Shown here: positions 27,211-36,565 of the stretch, in pieces | How positions within the stretch are numbered: the first letter of the stretch is position 1 | How the letters are laid out: each line of letters begins with the position of its first letter | DNA from: Methylobacterium tardum | GTDB lineage: Bacteria; Pseudomonadota; Alphaproteobacteria; Rhizobiales; Beijerinckiaceae | Direction: 5' to 3' | Assembly (NCBI RefSeq): GCF_023546765.1 | Contig: NZ_CP097484.1 | Coordinates: forward strand, 248,001-312,000 | Length of the DNA: 64,000 bases | Notes under the pieces: generated by a model | What the model was told of the DNA's origin: nothing | Seen by the model: the letters and a program-made list of their open reading frames with translations, nothing else | The model's database searches: none | Made by a program: the position numbers and the translations under genes

Positions 27211-28897
27211 GTGTCGCTACAAGCTGTCTCTATCCGCACCAAGCTGGTGATCGCCTTCTCGATCCTGACCGTCTTCGCGGTCGGCCTCGGGGTGCTTGGG
27301 CTGGTCAGTACGTACAAGCTGCGCGAGCAGGCGCTCCAGATCGAAGAGAATTGGCTGCCGAGCATCCGCATCCTGGGTGAGATCGACACGCTCACGTCCC
27401 GCAGCAGCGGCCTCCTGTTGCGGCACACGCAAGCCACCGACGCGGCACTCCTCGGGAGTATCGAGAAGGACATGGAAAGCTTCGACAAGAAGCTGTCCGA
27501 CAAGATCGCCTCCTACCGGACGATGATCAGCTCCGCCGACGAGCGGACTCTATTCGAGACATTCGAGCGTGAATCCGAGACGTTCAAATCCGTTCGCAAT
27601 GAGGTCGTTGATCTCTCGCGCGGCGGCCACAAGGCTGAGGCTTACCAGCTCTACGAGACGAAGGGCCTGATCCCGCGTCGCGCCGCGTCCAAGGCGCTGG
27701 AGAAGCTGATCGCGATCAACAACGAAGGCGCCAAGGACGCGCAGGCGCAGAGCAAGGCTGTCTACCAGGAGACTTGGACGGTCATCCTTGTCGCAATCGT
27801 ACTCGCCCTCAGCCTCTCGATCCTTTCAGGCGTGGTGATCGTCCTCGGCGTCACCCGCGGCATCGCCTCGGTCGTGCGGCCGATGCAGGCCCTGATCGCC
27901 GGAGACCTGTCGGCGGAGATCCCGCATCGGGGCGCGAAGACCGAGATCGGGACGATCGCGACCGCGGTCCAGGTGTTCAAGGACGGTCTCATCCAGATGA
28001 AGTCCCTGGAGGCAGAGACCGCGCAGGCGCGGCTGGCCGCGGAAGAGCAGCGCAAGGCCGGGATGCGCGAGATGGCCGACCGGTTCGAGGCTGCGGTCGG
28101 CGGCATCGTCGGCGGTCTCGGCCTCGGCCACCGAGCTGCAGGCCACGGCGGGTGCGATGTCGGCGCTCGCCGGCCAGACCTCGGCCCAGTCCGGCACGGT
28201 CGCGGCCGCTGCGGAAGAGGCCGCCAGCAACGTCAACACGGTCGCGGCGGCGGCCGAGGAACTCGGCTCCTCCGTGCAGGAGATCGGCCGGCAGGTGCAG
28301 GGCTCGTCGGAGCTCGCCCGGGTCGCGGCAGCGGAAGCCGACCAGACCGGCGCGCTGGTGCAGGAGCTGAACATTGCGGTGGCCAAGATCGGCGACGTGG
28401 TCGGGCTGATCGCGTCGATTGCCGGCCAGACCAACCTGCTGGCGCTCAACGCCACCATCGAGGCGGCCCGCGCGGGTGCGGCGGGGCGGGGCTTCGCGGT
28501 GGTGGCCTCGGAGGTGAAGGCGCTGGCCGAGCAGACCGCGCGGGCGACCGGCGAGATCTCGGGGCAGATCGCGCGCATCCAGGGGGTGACGGGTCAGGCT
28601 GTGGGGGCGATCGGGGCGATCACGGGCCGGATCCGGGAGATCAACGGGGTGGCGGCGGGCATCGCGGCGGCGGTGGAGGAGCAGGGCGCGGCCACGCAGG
28701 AGATCGTGCGCAACGTCACGCAGGCGGCGGCCGGTACCGGCGCGGTGACCGGCACGATCGCGGGCGTGGCGGGCGCGGCGGAGGAGACCGGGGCGGCGGC
28801 CAGCCAGGTTCTGGGCGCGGCCTCCGAGCTGTCGCGCCAGTCCGAGCACCTCGCCGCCGAGGTCGATCGCTTCCTCGGCACCGTCCGCGCCGCCTGA
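27211..28897 (+). pseudogene. Methyl-accepting chemotaxis protein, split by a frameshift
   Basis: A chemoreceptor: TM1 (SIRTKLVIAFSILTVFAVGL), a four-helix-bundle type periplasmic domain, TM2 (TVILVAIVLALSLSILSGVV), HAMP, and then the cytoplasmic signalling hairpin with [20 protein letters not shown] and [17 protein letters not shown]. Reading is in one frame up to GGIVGG (28111-28116) and in the +1 frame from [15 protein letters not shown] onward to the stop at 28897. One extra G near 28114 explains it. Possible starts are 27145, 27181 and the GTG at 27211, preceded by GAGGG. A single-base sequencing error or a recent mutation is equally possible. Confidence 0.85.
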
Positions 28898-29159
28898 GAC
28901 TCTGATCGAAAGCGCACCCGGCCTATTCCAAGGGGTCGAGGAGGTCATCCGTGAACTGAGCCCGATCGCGCGGCGGTCGGTCTCAGCTTCGAGCCCCAGC
29001 TTTTGGTCACGCTCAAGACTCAGGTGGCGCGAGGCAAGATCGTCGCGCCCTTGGATCCATAACCACCTGCAATTTCAAGGTTTATTTTAGTCAGCCGCCT
29101 CATCGCCGCTTAACCTGACCTGTGTTCGACCCCTGGTCCTTTCGAAGTGAAAAGGCACA

Positions 29160-29390
29160 GTGGCGCCCGTTTCGTCCCGCACGCGTTCGGATACGGTGTT
29201 GCTCAAGGCTTTGGCGTTTCTCGCCGGACTCGGCTCGGCAGCCTGCGGCCTGATCGGCCTGCGCGAAATCCTGCTGCTCGTCTCGGGGCACGCAGCTGTC
29301 TCGGGCGACCGCATCGGACCTGCCGTCGCCTGCCTCGGTTTCAGCCTAAGCCTCGGGATTGTCTCCGCGCGGTTGCTGCGGAGCCGATGA
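29160..29390 (+). CDS. Small membrane protein, two predicted spans
   Basis: A 76-aa ORF starting with GTG. Hydrophobic segments LLKALAFLAGLGSAACGLIG (about 14-33) and IGPAVACLGFSLSLGIVSAR (about 52-71) flank a short loop. It is probably an inner-membrane hairpin protein. No family or motif is recognised. The 262 nt before it, back to the chemoreceptor, show no gene. Confidence 0.4.
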   Translation: MAPVSSRTRSDTVLLKALAFLAGLGSAACGLIGLREILLLVSGHAAVSGDRIGPAVACLGFSLSLGIVSARLLRSR

Positions 29391-29509
29391 TCCGTGCACA
29401 CGCTCAAGACACCGACGTCTCGGTGTGCCGGAGCACGCCGGCCCGCAAAGCTTGAGCTTACATCGGGGTCATGCCGCGAGGACAATCGCGGACCCGAAGG
29501 AGACTTCCC

Positions 29510-29626
29510 ATGACCGTTCTCGCTCGCCTGACCCTGGCCGCCGCAGTCGCCGCGGCAACCGTCGCGGTGCTCGCCGGCACCTATGTCGAGGTCTTGGATC
29601 GCGCGCTGCCGATGCACTTCGTGTGA
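29510..29626 (+). CDS. Small 38-aa single-span membrane peptide
   Basis: A 38-aa ORF, MTVLARLTLAAAVAAATVAV then LAGTYVEVLDRALPMHFV, has an AAGGAGA ribosome site at good spacing. The N-terminal 25 residues form one hydrophobic helix, either an anchor or an uncleaved signal. It is too short for standard calls, but the initiation site is among the best in this neighbourhood. Confidence 0.5.
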   Translation: MTVLARLTLAAAVAAATVAVLAGTYVEVLDRALPMHFV

Positions 29627-29756
29627 CGATTGAAGATGCGCGCTCCACCGAAATCGGTTTCTGGCCGGACACGGGGGCACCCCAATGGGGCGTCCGATCC
29701 TCAGGCTCGGCCTACGGCTATGTCCGACGCCTCGCCGAAGACCAATGCCGGAGCGG

Positions 29757-29915
29757 TCAGCGCTTCTGCGGGCTCGGAGCGGATTGATCGGTCTGCGGCT
29801 CCATCTTGGTCGAGTCAGGCTTGGTCGGCGCGTTGTTCTGGGCCTGCTTGTCGTCGCACGCCGAAACGCCGAGACACAGAAGTGCGAGGACGACCACATA
29901 TCGTTTGATGGGCAT
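29757..29915 (-). CDS. Small lipoprotein
   Basis: A 52-aa protein starts MPIKRYVVVLALLCLGVSAC, a lipoprotein signal with the lipobox Cys at residue 20. A short, polar Gln/Pro/Lys/Asp-rich tail follows. CGGAGGCG precedes this ATG, so the longer upstream frame was rejected. It resembles entericidin-like or other tiny lipoproteins in layout only; no family is recognised. Confidence 0.6.
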   Translation of the reverse strand: MPIKRYVVVLALLCLGVSACDDKQAQNNAPTKPDSTKMEPQTDQSAPSPQKR

Positions 29916-30083
29916 GACGCCTCCGAGGTGGTCAGGTTCGACGCGAGGACGCACTGCCACGCGTCCCAAAGGTTACGGATTCAGAGCGTTTGGCCCGGAA
30001 TTCCGCTGACCGCGCTCCGCCCGGCCTGGGTCGAGCGGAGCGTCTCCCGGCTCACCGGAGCCTGAAGACGGTCGTTCATCGCG

Positions 30084-30335
30084 TCAGCGGCTTCCGGCGC
30101 CCGGCTTCGAGCCGGAACCGGCATCGTTCGCACCCGTGCTGTTCGTGGTCCCGGAGCGGCTCAGCGAGCCGCTCGACGGGCCGCTGCCGTTGGCGCCGGG
30201 CGTCGACCCGGAGCCGGCATCGTTCGGGCCCGTGCTGTTGGCCGTGCCGGATCGGCTCGTGCCCCCGCTTTCGGCTGCCAGGGCGGGCGCGGCGGCAACG
30301 CTGAGGCCGACCACGGCAAGCACAATGAACTTCAT
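30084..30335 (-). CDS. Small secreted Gly/Ser-rich protein with two internal repeats
   Basis: An 83-aa protein: signal peptide MKFIVLAVVGLSVAAAPALA, then a mature part made almost entirely of two imperfect copies of a roughly 25-residue unit, each beginning with RSGT-NSTG and continuing NDAGSGS-PGA. Composition is Gly, Ser, Asn, Thr and Pro with no hydrophobic core, so it is probably disordered in the periplasm or outside the cell. GGGAGACACGCC precedes the ATG. The function is unknown. Confidence 0.65.
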   Translation of the reverse strand: MKFIVLAVVGLSVAAAPALAAESGGTSRSGTANSTGPNDAGSGSTPGANGSGPSSGSLSRSGTTNSTGANDAGSGSKPGAGSR

Positions 30336-30457
30336 GGCGTGTCTCCCTGTATTGCCGACCGCTGATCGAGAAGCGTCGCAGTCGGTCTTCCTGGGAACAC
30401 CGATTCAGGACGGCTGTTCCTGATGCGAGACCCGGGCGACAGAGACACGCTTCTCGC

Positions 30458-30901
30458 ATGCCGATCCTTCTAGCCCTGGCCGCGATTGCGGCCGGCATCC
30501 TCAACACCGTCCAGACCGGCGCGAATGCGAGCCTCAACAAGGCACTCGACCAGCCGATCCTGGCGGCCTTGATCGTGGCGTTCACGAACGCCGTGATCTA
30601 CCTCCTCGCCGCACCCTTCCTCGGGCTCGGCTGGCCGGGCGGGGCGCGCATCGCCGCTGTCCCCTGGTGGGCTTGGCTCGGCGGCGCGATGGGCGGCACC
30701 TACGTCCTGGCGATGATCCTGCTGGCCGACAGGCTCGGCGCAGCGATCTTCACCGGCCTGACCGTGACGGCCGCGATCGTCGCCTCCCTGGTCCTCGACC
30801 ATTTCGGCTGGCTCGGCTTCGTGCAGCACACGGCGGGCCCCTGGCGTATGCTCGGCGGCCTGCTGATGATCGGCGGCGTCGCCCTCATCTCACTGACCTG
30901 A
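30458..30901 (+). CDS. DMT superfamily transporter, YdcZ/DUF606 type
   Basis: A 147-aa inner-membrane protein of the small half-size drug/metabolite transporter group (DUF606). Five hydrophobic segments are visible: 3-20, 32-54, 66-88, 93-113 and 126-146. The conserved start LLALAAIAAGILNTVQTGAN and the GGAMGGTYV stretch are family-typical. Half-size members probably work as dimers. The substrate is unknown. Confidence 0.85.
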   Translation: MPILLALAAIAAGILNTVQTGANASLNKALDQPILAALIVAFTNAVIYLLAAPFLGLGWPGGARIAAVPWWAWLGGAMGGTYVLAMILLADRLGAAIFTGLTVTAAIVASLVLDHFGWLGFVQHTAGPWRMLGGLLMIGGVALISLT

Positions 30902-30922
30902 CAGCTGCGCGGCCCGGTCGTT

Positions 30923-31129
30923 CTACGACGATGAATCCGGCTGTGGCGCTTCATCGGGCTTCGTCGGCGGATCCTGGGCCTGCGCGTCCGGCATCCGATA
31001 GCCGCGCTCCCAGGTCCAGTGCGCCTCCGATTCGGCGGGATAGGGATTTGCGGTGATCGGATCGCCGCGGTCCCGAGCGTGGCGGCCCTCGTCGCTGATC
31101 GCGGTCGGTGAGCGGGACGAGAGCGGCAC
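30923..31129 (-). CDS. Small hydrophilic hypothetical protein
   Basis: A 68-aa hydrophilic protein with a central aromatic patch, PYPAESEAHWTWERGYRM, and a Pro/Asp/Ser-rich tail. The HWTWERGYRM stretch resembles the core of ribosome-modulation-factor-like small proteins (short basic helix with Trp and GYR), but the match is too short to assign. The composition is protein-like and differs from antisense shadows. Confidence 0.45.
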   Translation of the reverse strand: MPLSSRSPTAISDEGRHARDRGDPITANPYPAESEAHWTWERGYRMPDAQAQDPPTKPDEAPQPDSSS

Positions 31130-31150
31130 GGTGGAATCCTGCCCGAGGCG

Positions 31151-32491
31151 TCAGCGGATGACCGGGTTCGGCCCGGCCTGAGATTGGGACTGGGCACCGG
31201 TGACGCGCCAGACGACGCCCCCCGCATCGTCCGCGATCAGCAGGCCGCCATGCGTGTCGACGGCGAGGCCAACCGGCCGACCGCGGGCTTGCCGGTCCGC
31301 GTTGACGAAGCCGGTGACCACATCCTGCGCCTTGCCGGCCGGCTTTCCGTTCTCGAACGGGATGTAGACGACCTTGTATCCGTTCAGCGGATCCCGATTC
31401 CAGCTACCGTGCTCGCCCACGAACGCGCCGCCCTGATAGGTCTGCGGCAGACCGGTCCCGGAATAGAAGGTCATCCCGAGCGGGGCCACGTGCGAGCTCA
31501 ACGAGTAGTCGGGCATGATCGCAGCAGAGACCAGTTCCGGGCGCTGGGGCATCGCGCGGGGATCCACGTGGCTGCCCCAGTAGCTGTAGGGCCAGCCGTA
31601 GAAGCCGCCATCCTTCACCGAGGTCATATAGTCGGGCACGAGATCGGGCCCCAGCTCGTCCCGCTCGTTGACGACGCACCACAGCGCCTTCGTCTGCGGC
31701 TCGAAGGTCAGACCGTTCGGGTTGCGCAGGCCGGTCGCGTAGAGCCGGTGCGCGCCGGTCGCCCGGTCGATCTCCCAGATTGCCGCGCGGTCCTTCTCCT
31801 CGTCGAGCCCGTTCTCCGAGACGTTGCTGTTCGAGCCGACGCCGGCATAGAGCTTGCTCCCGTCCGGGCTCGCCGTCAGGCTTTTCGTCCAGTGATGGTT
31901 GATGTGCCCCGCCGGCAGCTCGGTGAGCTTGACGCCTGGCTCGGTGATCTGCGTCTCGCCCTCCTTGTAGGGGTAGCGCATCACGGCATCGGTGTCCGCG
32001 ACGTACAGATCGTTGCCCACCAACGCCATACCGAAGGGTGAGTTTTGCTTATCGAGGAGCACGGAGCGCTGCTCCGCAACACCGTCGCCGTCGGCGTCGC
32101 GCAGGAGCGTGATCCGCTGCCCGGGCGTCTCGGCGGAATGGGATTTCCGCTCGAGCCAGCCCATGATGATCTCCTTGGGGCGATTGACGGGCGGATTCGG
32201 GCCGCCGCTTTCCGCCACCAGGATGTCACCGTTCGGAAGGACCAGAATCGAGCGCGGGTTCTTGAGACCCGTGGCGAGCGCCTTGACCTCCAGGCCGGCC
32301 GCCACCTGCGGTTTCTCGCCGTCCTTCCAGCCGATCGCGCTGGAGACGTGCATCGGCGGCAGCAGGTACTGGTGGAGCTCCGGAAGCGGCGGATTCGGTC
32401 CGATCTGCGTTTGCGGGTCGATCGGGTCGGGGCCGCAGGCGGAGAGCGGCAGCAGCACGCTCGCGGCGAGCACCCGTTGAAGGCGCGTCAT
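31151..32491 (-). CDS. PQQ-dependent sugar (sorbosone-type) dehydrogenase, lipoprotein
   Basis: A 446-aa six-bladed beta-propeller of the soluble aldose/L-sorbosone dehydrogenase family, which oxidise sugars or aldehydes with PQQ in the periplasm. A lipoprotein signal (LLPLSAC) is present. Propeller motifs include GLKNPRSILVLPNGDILVAE, SPFGMALVGNDLYVAD, TGLRNPNGLTFEP, GEHGSWNRDPLNGYKV and VGLAVDTHGGLLIADD. Its ATG overlaps the TGA of the DUF2231 gene (ATGA), pointing to a coupled pair with a membrane partner that might pass electrons. The exact substrate is unknown. Confidence 0.88.
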   Translation of the reverse strand: MTRLQRVLAASVLLPLSACGPDPIDPQTQIGPNPPLPELHQYLLPPMHVSSAIGWKDGEKPQVAAGLEVKALATGLKNPRSILVLPNGDILVAESGGPNPPVNRPKEIIMGWLERKSHSAETPGQRITLLRDADGDGVAEQRSVLLDKQNSPFGMALVGNDLYVADTDAVMRYPYKEGETQITEPGVKLTELPAGHINHHWTKSLTASPDGSKLYAGVGSNSNVSENGLDEEKDRAAIWEIDRATGAHRLYATGLRNPNGLTFEPQTKALWCVVNERDELGPDLVPDYMTSVKDGGFYGWPYSYWGSHVDPRAMPQRPELVSAAIMPDYSLSSHVAPLGMTFYSGTGLPQTYQGGAFVGEHGSWNRDPLNGYKVVYIPFENGKPAGKAQDVVTGFVNADRQARGRPVGLAVDTHGGLLIADDAGGVVWRVTGAQSQSQAGPNPVIR

Positions 32492-33009
32492 GCCCGTTCT
32501 CCCGACTGGACGCCGACGCCGTAGCGATGGACCAGGGCCGCGCCGTTCCAGCCGGTCACCAGGAGGATGAGCACGACGAGCGCCGAGAGGATCAGTCCGG
32601 TCGGCACCACGGACGTGTAGGCGTCGCGGCTGTGCACGAAGATGTTGATGATGCTGAGCACGAGCGCGACGGCATTGCCGCCGGCATGGATCCAGGCGGG
32701 ACGAAGCCTGCGAATGCCGCGATCACCGAAGAAGTCGATCAACCCCGCAACGACCGCCAGACCGGACACGATCGATCCGACACTCAGGAGCCAGGCGGAG
32801 AAGTTCGCCCATTGCATGTTGGCTGTGTACCAATAGGCGATGTCGGTCACCAACGTCCCGACGAAGCACACGACAGGGATGGGAACCAGCATGGCATGGA
32901 TCGGATGATGCCCAATCCGGGCCGTCGATCGCGGATGTGTCTCGACCAAGCTGAATTCCTCGATACGCGAAGGCGTCGCGGGCAGATGATCTACCGTCCG
33001 GTCGGGCAA
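32488..33009 (-). CDS. DUF2231 membrane protein
   Basis: A 173-aa protein with four predicted membrane spans (about 41-60, 72-95, 107-126, 138-158) and the DUF2231 opening HHPIHAMLVPIPVVCFVG. Members often sit beside PQQ sugar dehydrogenases or cytochromes, as here, where the downstream dehydrogenase overlaps by 4 nt. Two His residues at the first span could bind heme; this is inference only. Confidence 0.87.
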   Translation of the reverse strand: MPDRTVDHLPATPSRIEEFSLVETHPRSTARIGHHPIHAMLVPIPVVCFVGTLVTDIAYWYTANMQWANFSAWLLSVGSIVSGLAVVAGLIDFFGDRGIRRLRPAWIHAGGNAVALVLSIINIFVHSRDAYTSVVPTGLILSALVVLILLVTGWNGAALVHRYGVGVQSGERA

Positions 33010-33526
33010 ATGTTCCCGGCTGTCGACGGCGGTTCGGTCGGCTACTTTCGGCGCAGCCCGGTACGCCGCGACTGGGGCGGATCGCGACGCGTTGGCTCGG
33101 GATTTCAGTCCACCGGCGGCGGCCGCCCGACCGTCACGCTTGCGTCAGCGACGCGTCGAACAACTAGGATCCCGCGCGTTCGGCCGCGGTTGACCTTGGA
33201 CCGAGGCTCGCGGGGAACACCCAATGCTGGATATGAAGCGTCACCACCCCGATTGTCTGGAGCAGCCCGCCACGGTGAGCCGCCTGAGGACCGGCGCGCT
33301 CACAGACGCCTCCGCAGACCCGACGCAATCTTGTGGCGCCACAACGCCACCGCGGTGGTCGACGCGGCGTCTTCTCACGATACCGGGGCTGTCTCAGAAT
33401 CGCGTCGGAACGGCCTGAGCGGCCCACGCGGAGAACACCGGTGCGCGCAATCTGCCGACCACGCACGCCGCACCGCGTGCGCGCATGGTCGCTTTGGAAT
33501 TTCGCGGCCGTACCGTCGGCCCGGGC
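33010..33526. other. Stretch without a recognised gene
   Basis: About 500 nt upstream of the DUF2231/dehydrogenase pair. Several open frames cross it on both strands, but all are Arg-rich with no protein-like features or good ribosome site. It probably contains the promoter of the DUF2231 operon near its left end. No repeat or RNA was recognised. Confidence 0.4.
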
Positions 33527-33754
33527 TCAGTGAGACCGGTCGGTCCGGTCCGGTGCACGGCCGTGTGTGCTGTGCGTGTGATGGCTGTCCCGCTCGCCGC
33601 CGCCGCCGGAAACGTGGGATTTCGCGTCGCTGGTCGGAGAGCCTGGGGCCGGCCCGCGATGCTCTTCGGCCTGCGGCTTCGAGGCATCCTGATGGCTGCT
33701 GCCCGGGCCGCCGTGATGACGGTCCGCCGCCGGAGTCTTCTTCGATGTGCTCAT
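33527..33754 (-). CDS. Small His-rich hydrophilic protein
   Basis: A 75-aa protein begins MSTSKKTPAADRHHGGPGSS and ends with a His-rich tail containing DSHHTHSTHGR. About one residue in six is His; the remainder is Ser, Gly, Asp and Pro, so it is likely disordered. GCAGGA precedes the ATG. The His clusters could bind metal, which is inference. The upstream extension to 33874 was rejected as non-protein-like. Confidence 0.45.
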   Translation of the reverse strand: MSTSKKTPAADRHHGGPGSSHQDASKPQAEEHRGPAPGSPTSDAKSHVSGGGGERDSHHTHSTHGRAPDRTDRSH

Positions 33755-33990
33755 TCGAATCCTGCTGCTGCGTGGTCGCGCGCCCGTCTCTGCGCTCTCC
33801 CGGCCTCGCGAAGCCTGCACCGCAGGCGGCAGAGTCCAGGCCCGGCTTCGCGGTAAGGACATCGTCCAGATCACGATGGGCAGGCCCAGACGCCGTCGCG
33901 TCGGACGCGTCCTAAGCCAACCGGACGGTCCACTTCAGGGTTCCTGACCGAGAGCCGCCCCGCCGAACCAGGCCGGCGAACGCGACGGCT

Positions 33991-34557
33991 TCAGTTCGGT
34001 CCCATCGACGGGATGTCGGGGCGTTCGTCACGCGCTGCCCGGGCGGCAGGATCGGATGGCGAACGCCCCAGCGCGCGCGTCAGGAATCGGCCTGCCGATA
34101 GGGGCCCGGACCCGCCGAGGACCAGCGATGCCAATCCTGCAAGGTAGAGAAGATCGGTCTCGAAGCCGGGCGGTCCGAACTGCGCTCCGGCGGGCGTAAT
34201 CGCCTGCAGCTTGATCGAGCTGAAGCCGAACTGCCAGTGGACCGTGAACATCGCCGTGAGAAGCACGGTCGCCATCGGCAGGCTGGCCAGAGGCACGAGC
34301 GCACCGATCAGGACACAGAAACCTCCAACGATCTCCACGGCGATCGTCAGGACACCCATCAGGTACGGGAGCGGGACGCCCATGGCGTGCAGGATTGATG
34401 GGAAGGCATCCAATCCCCGGGCCGCCTTGGCAAGCCCATGCTCGAGGAAGCCGTATCCGACGATCAGGCGGATCGGCAGCGGCGCCCACCGCGCGAGCGC
34501 GGGCCAGTGGCCGCCCGAATCCTGCCAAGCGCGGCCGATCCATCCGTCCGTGACCAT
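33991..34557 (-). CDS. DoxX family membrane protein
   Basis: A 188-aa inner-membrane protein with four hydrophobic segments and the DoxX signature PIRLIVGYGFLEHGLAKAARG near residue 29, then MGVPLPYLMGVLTIAVEIVGG. DoxX-like proteins occur in thiosulfate:quinone oxidoreductase and in stress-related respiratory proteins, but most are uncharacterised. The start at MVTDGWIGRAWQ was chosen because the upstream frame is antisense-like. The C-terminal 30 residues are polar. Confidence 0.82.
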   Translation of the reverse strand: MVTDGWIGRAWQDSGGHWPALARWAPLPIRLIVGYGFLEHGLAKAARGLDAFPSILHAMGVPLPYLMGVLTIAVEIVGGFCVLIGALVPLASLPMATVLLTAMFTVHWQFGFSSIKLQAITPAGAQFGPPGFETDLLYLAGLASLVLGGSGPLSAGRFLTRALGRSPSDPAARAARDERPDIPSMGPN

Positions 34558-34762
34558 CGTGAGCGTCTCCGGTTGCCAGAGGCGCGACGCAGCACACGCG
34601 CTTGGGCGCCCTGGGTCCTCTTGGTTCGCCCGGTTCGGCAGGACGGTTTCACGCGCCGGCTGCGGGCTGCGCCATCGCCGCACGATTCGTCGAGACCGAC
34701 CGGGAACGCCTGCGGACGGTCTCCATTGAACCGCTCGAGTTTCGCAGAACAGGACGGATGGC

Positions 34763-35764
34763 GTGGCGAAGAATGCGGAACGAGCGGCCTGGGCGGCTGT
34801 GGCGACCGGGATTGTCTCTCTTGGACTGTTTGGCTGGTCGCGCACCTCCGGCGTCAGTGTCCGAGCCCGGCTGATCAACGATGTCGTGCTGCCGTTGAGC
34901 GGCATGAAGCGCAGGGCACGCGACGGTCACGACCTGCGCCGTCAGATCGCGCTTCACCGGCGCGTGGAACCCGCGCGTCCCTCGGCCCGCCTGCGCCGCA
35001 AGTTCGCCATCGACACGTTCATGGTCGATGGGGTCGAGGTCTTCGAGGTTCGGCCACGCGTCGGCGGGTCCGATGCCACGATCCTGTACTTGCACGGCGG
35101 CGCCTGGGTCTTCGACGTGCTCGCACCGCATTGGTGGATCGTCGAGGCTCTCATCGACCGCGTCGGCGCGCGAGTCGTCGTGCCGCGCTACCCGCTCGCT
35201 CCCGAGAGCACGTGGCGCGACACGTATGCCTTTCTCGATCGGCTGCTCGACTCGCATCTCATCACCGAGCGTGAGCGCCTGATCATCGCGGGCGATTCCG
35301 CGGGCGGTTGCCTGTCGGTGGGAATGGCCCAACGGTTGAGGGCACGGGGCGGCGCCCTGCCGGCGGGACTGCTGCTGTTCTCGCCCGCGCTGGATCTGAC
35401 CTTCTCGGATCCGCGCGTTCTCGCCATCGAACCCCATGATCCGATGCTCGCAGTGCCGGGCTGCAGGGCGGCGGGGCGTCTGTGGGCCGCCGGTACGCCG
35501 CTGGACGATCCGCGGGTCAGCCCGCTCTACGGTCCGCTCGATGACCTGCCGCCGGTGGCGATCTTCACGGGGACGCGCGATCTCCTTCATCCGGACGCTA
35601 CGCGGTTGCACGAACGTCTGGCGCGTTCACGGACATCCGTCGCGCTGCACAGCTATAAAGACCTGTGCCACGTGTTCGTCGCCTCGCCGATCCCGGAAGC
35701 GGCCCGCGCGCTCGACCAGGCCGGGCTCTTCATCCGCGACTGCCTATCGTTGGATCGGGCCTGA
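34763..35764 (+). CDS. Alpha/beta hydrolase fold-3 (HSL-type esterase)
   Basis: A 333-aa serine hydrolase of the hormone-sensitive-lipase-like group. The oxyanion motif is LYLHGGAWVF (HGG), the nucleophile elbow is IAGDSAGG with the catalytic Ser, Asp is in FTGTRDLLHPDA and His in DLCHVFVA. An N-terminal hydrophobic stretch (AWAAVATGIVSLGLFGW) may anchor it in the membrane. It starts with GTG. It probably hydrolyses short acyl esters; the substrate is unknown. It is divergent from doxX. Confidence 0.9.
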   Translation: MAKNAERAAWAAVATGIVSLGLFGWSRTSGVSVRARLINDVVLPLSGMKRRARDGHDLRRQIALHRRVEPARPSARLRRKFAIDTFMVDGVEVFEVRPRVGGSDATILYLHGGAWVFDVLAPHWWIVEALIDRVGARVVVPRYPLAPESTWRDTYAFLDRLLDSHLITERERLIIAGDSAGGCLSVGMAQRLRARGGALPAGLLLFSPALDLTFSDPRVLAIEPHDPMLAVPGCRAAGRLWAAGTPLDDPRVSPLYGPLDDLPPVAIFTGTRDLLHPDATRLHERLARSRTSVALHSYKDLCHVFVASPIPEAARALDQAGLFIRDCLSLDRA

Positions 35765-35791
35765 CCGGCTGCTGGCGGCACTGCCGCTCGG

Positions 35792-36286
35792 CTAGCGTCC
35801 CGTATAGCCCGCCGCCGTCGCAGCCTCTTTGAGACGCGCGAAGGCGGTTGCGTAGCGCTCGCGCAGGAAGGTGGCATTCGGCGGGATGCGGGACGGGCAA
35901 AGGTTGTCCTCGGTGTCCGACATCTTCACCAGGATCGCGGCGAAATCGCCGGCCTCGATCAGGCTGGCGATTCGCTCGGAATAGGCGACACGGGCCTGCG
36001 GCTTGGTGAGGATCAGCACGGTCCGGATCACATCCGGGCCGAATCCGGCGGCCCGAAGGTCGGCGGGCGTGCGCGGCGTGTCCTCCAGCACATCATGCAG
36101 CAGCGCAGCCTGCATCACTCGCATCGGGTCGATGTCCAATCCGTCGACCAGGCGGGCGTGGCCGGCACGGGCAAGGGCGGCATTCGCGACGCGTTCGAGG
36201 TGCCGCATGCAGGGTTCGCCGCCCTTATCAAGCTGGCCCGCATGCGCGGTGAGGGCAAAGGTATGAGCATCGAAGATCGTCGGCAC
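35792..36286 (-). CDS. HD-domain phosphohydrolase, SpoT-like
   Basis: A 164-aa HD-superfamily hydrolase. Metal-binding residues fall in FALTAHAGQLDKGGEPCMRH (first His) and MQAALLHDVLEDT (the HD pair), with a later Asp in ILVKMSDTEDNL, the layout of small alarmone hydrolases (MESH1/SpoT hydrolase type). It may hydrolyse ppGpp-like nucleotides, which is inference. The start is the GTG at 36286 because GGAGGGG lies just before it; the ATG at 36313 lacks a ribosome site. Confidence 0.82.
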   Translation of the reverse strand: MPTIFDAHTFALTAHAGQLDKGGEPCMRHLERVANAALARAGHARLVDGLDIDPMRVMQAALLHDVLEDTPRTPADLRAAGFGPDVIRTVLILTKPQARVAYSERIASLIEAGDFAAILVKMSDTEDNLCPSRIPPNATFLRERYATAFARLKEAATAAGYTGR

Positions 36287-36565
36287 GCTCCCCTCCACGG
36301 GATGCGCCAGCAATTCCGGCGTCGCTTCGGTTCCGGAGGAGAAAAGTCATCTCTGCAGGCCGGCGTTCCCGTAAGGTTGCGGGCACCTGCGGATGCGGTG
36401 CCTTCTGTCACTCGGGGACCGGCGGCATACCGCATTTCGAGGATGCCGGGTCATGGCGATCCGTCAGAACTTATTATCGGTGCCACTATTGCCCAAGTCG
36501 CAAAACATCGCCATCTCTTGTCTTAAGTACGGACAAGCGGCGAATCGCAGTCCAGGATTAAGCCA

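Noticed and set aside
30084..30335. Short tandem DNA repeat considered as a CRISPR or phase-variation repeat
   Set aside because: The two copies encode in-frame protein repeats after a signal peptide; there are no regular spacers and no cas genes in the window.
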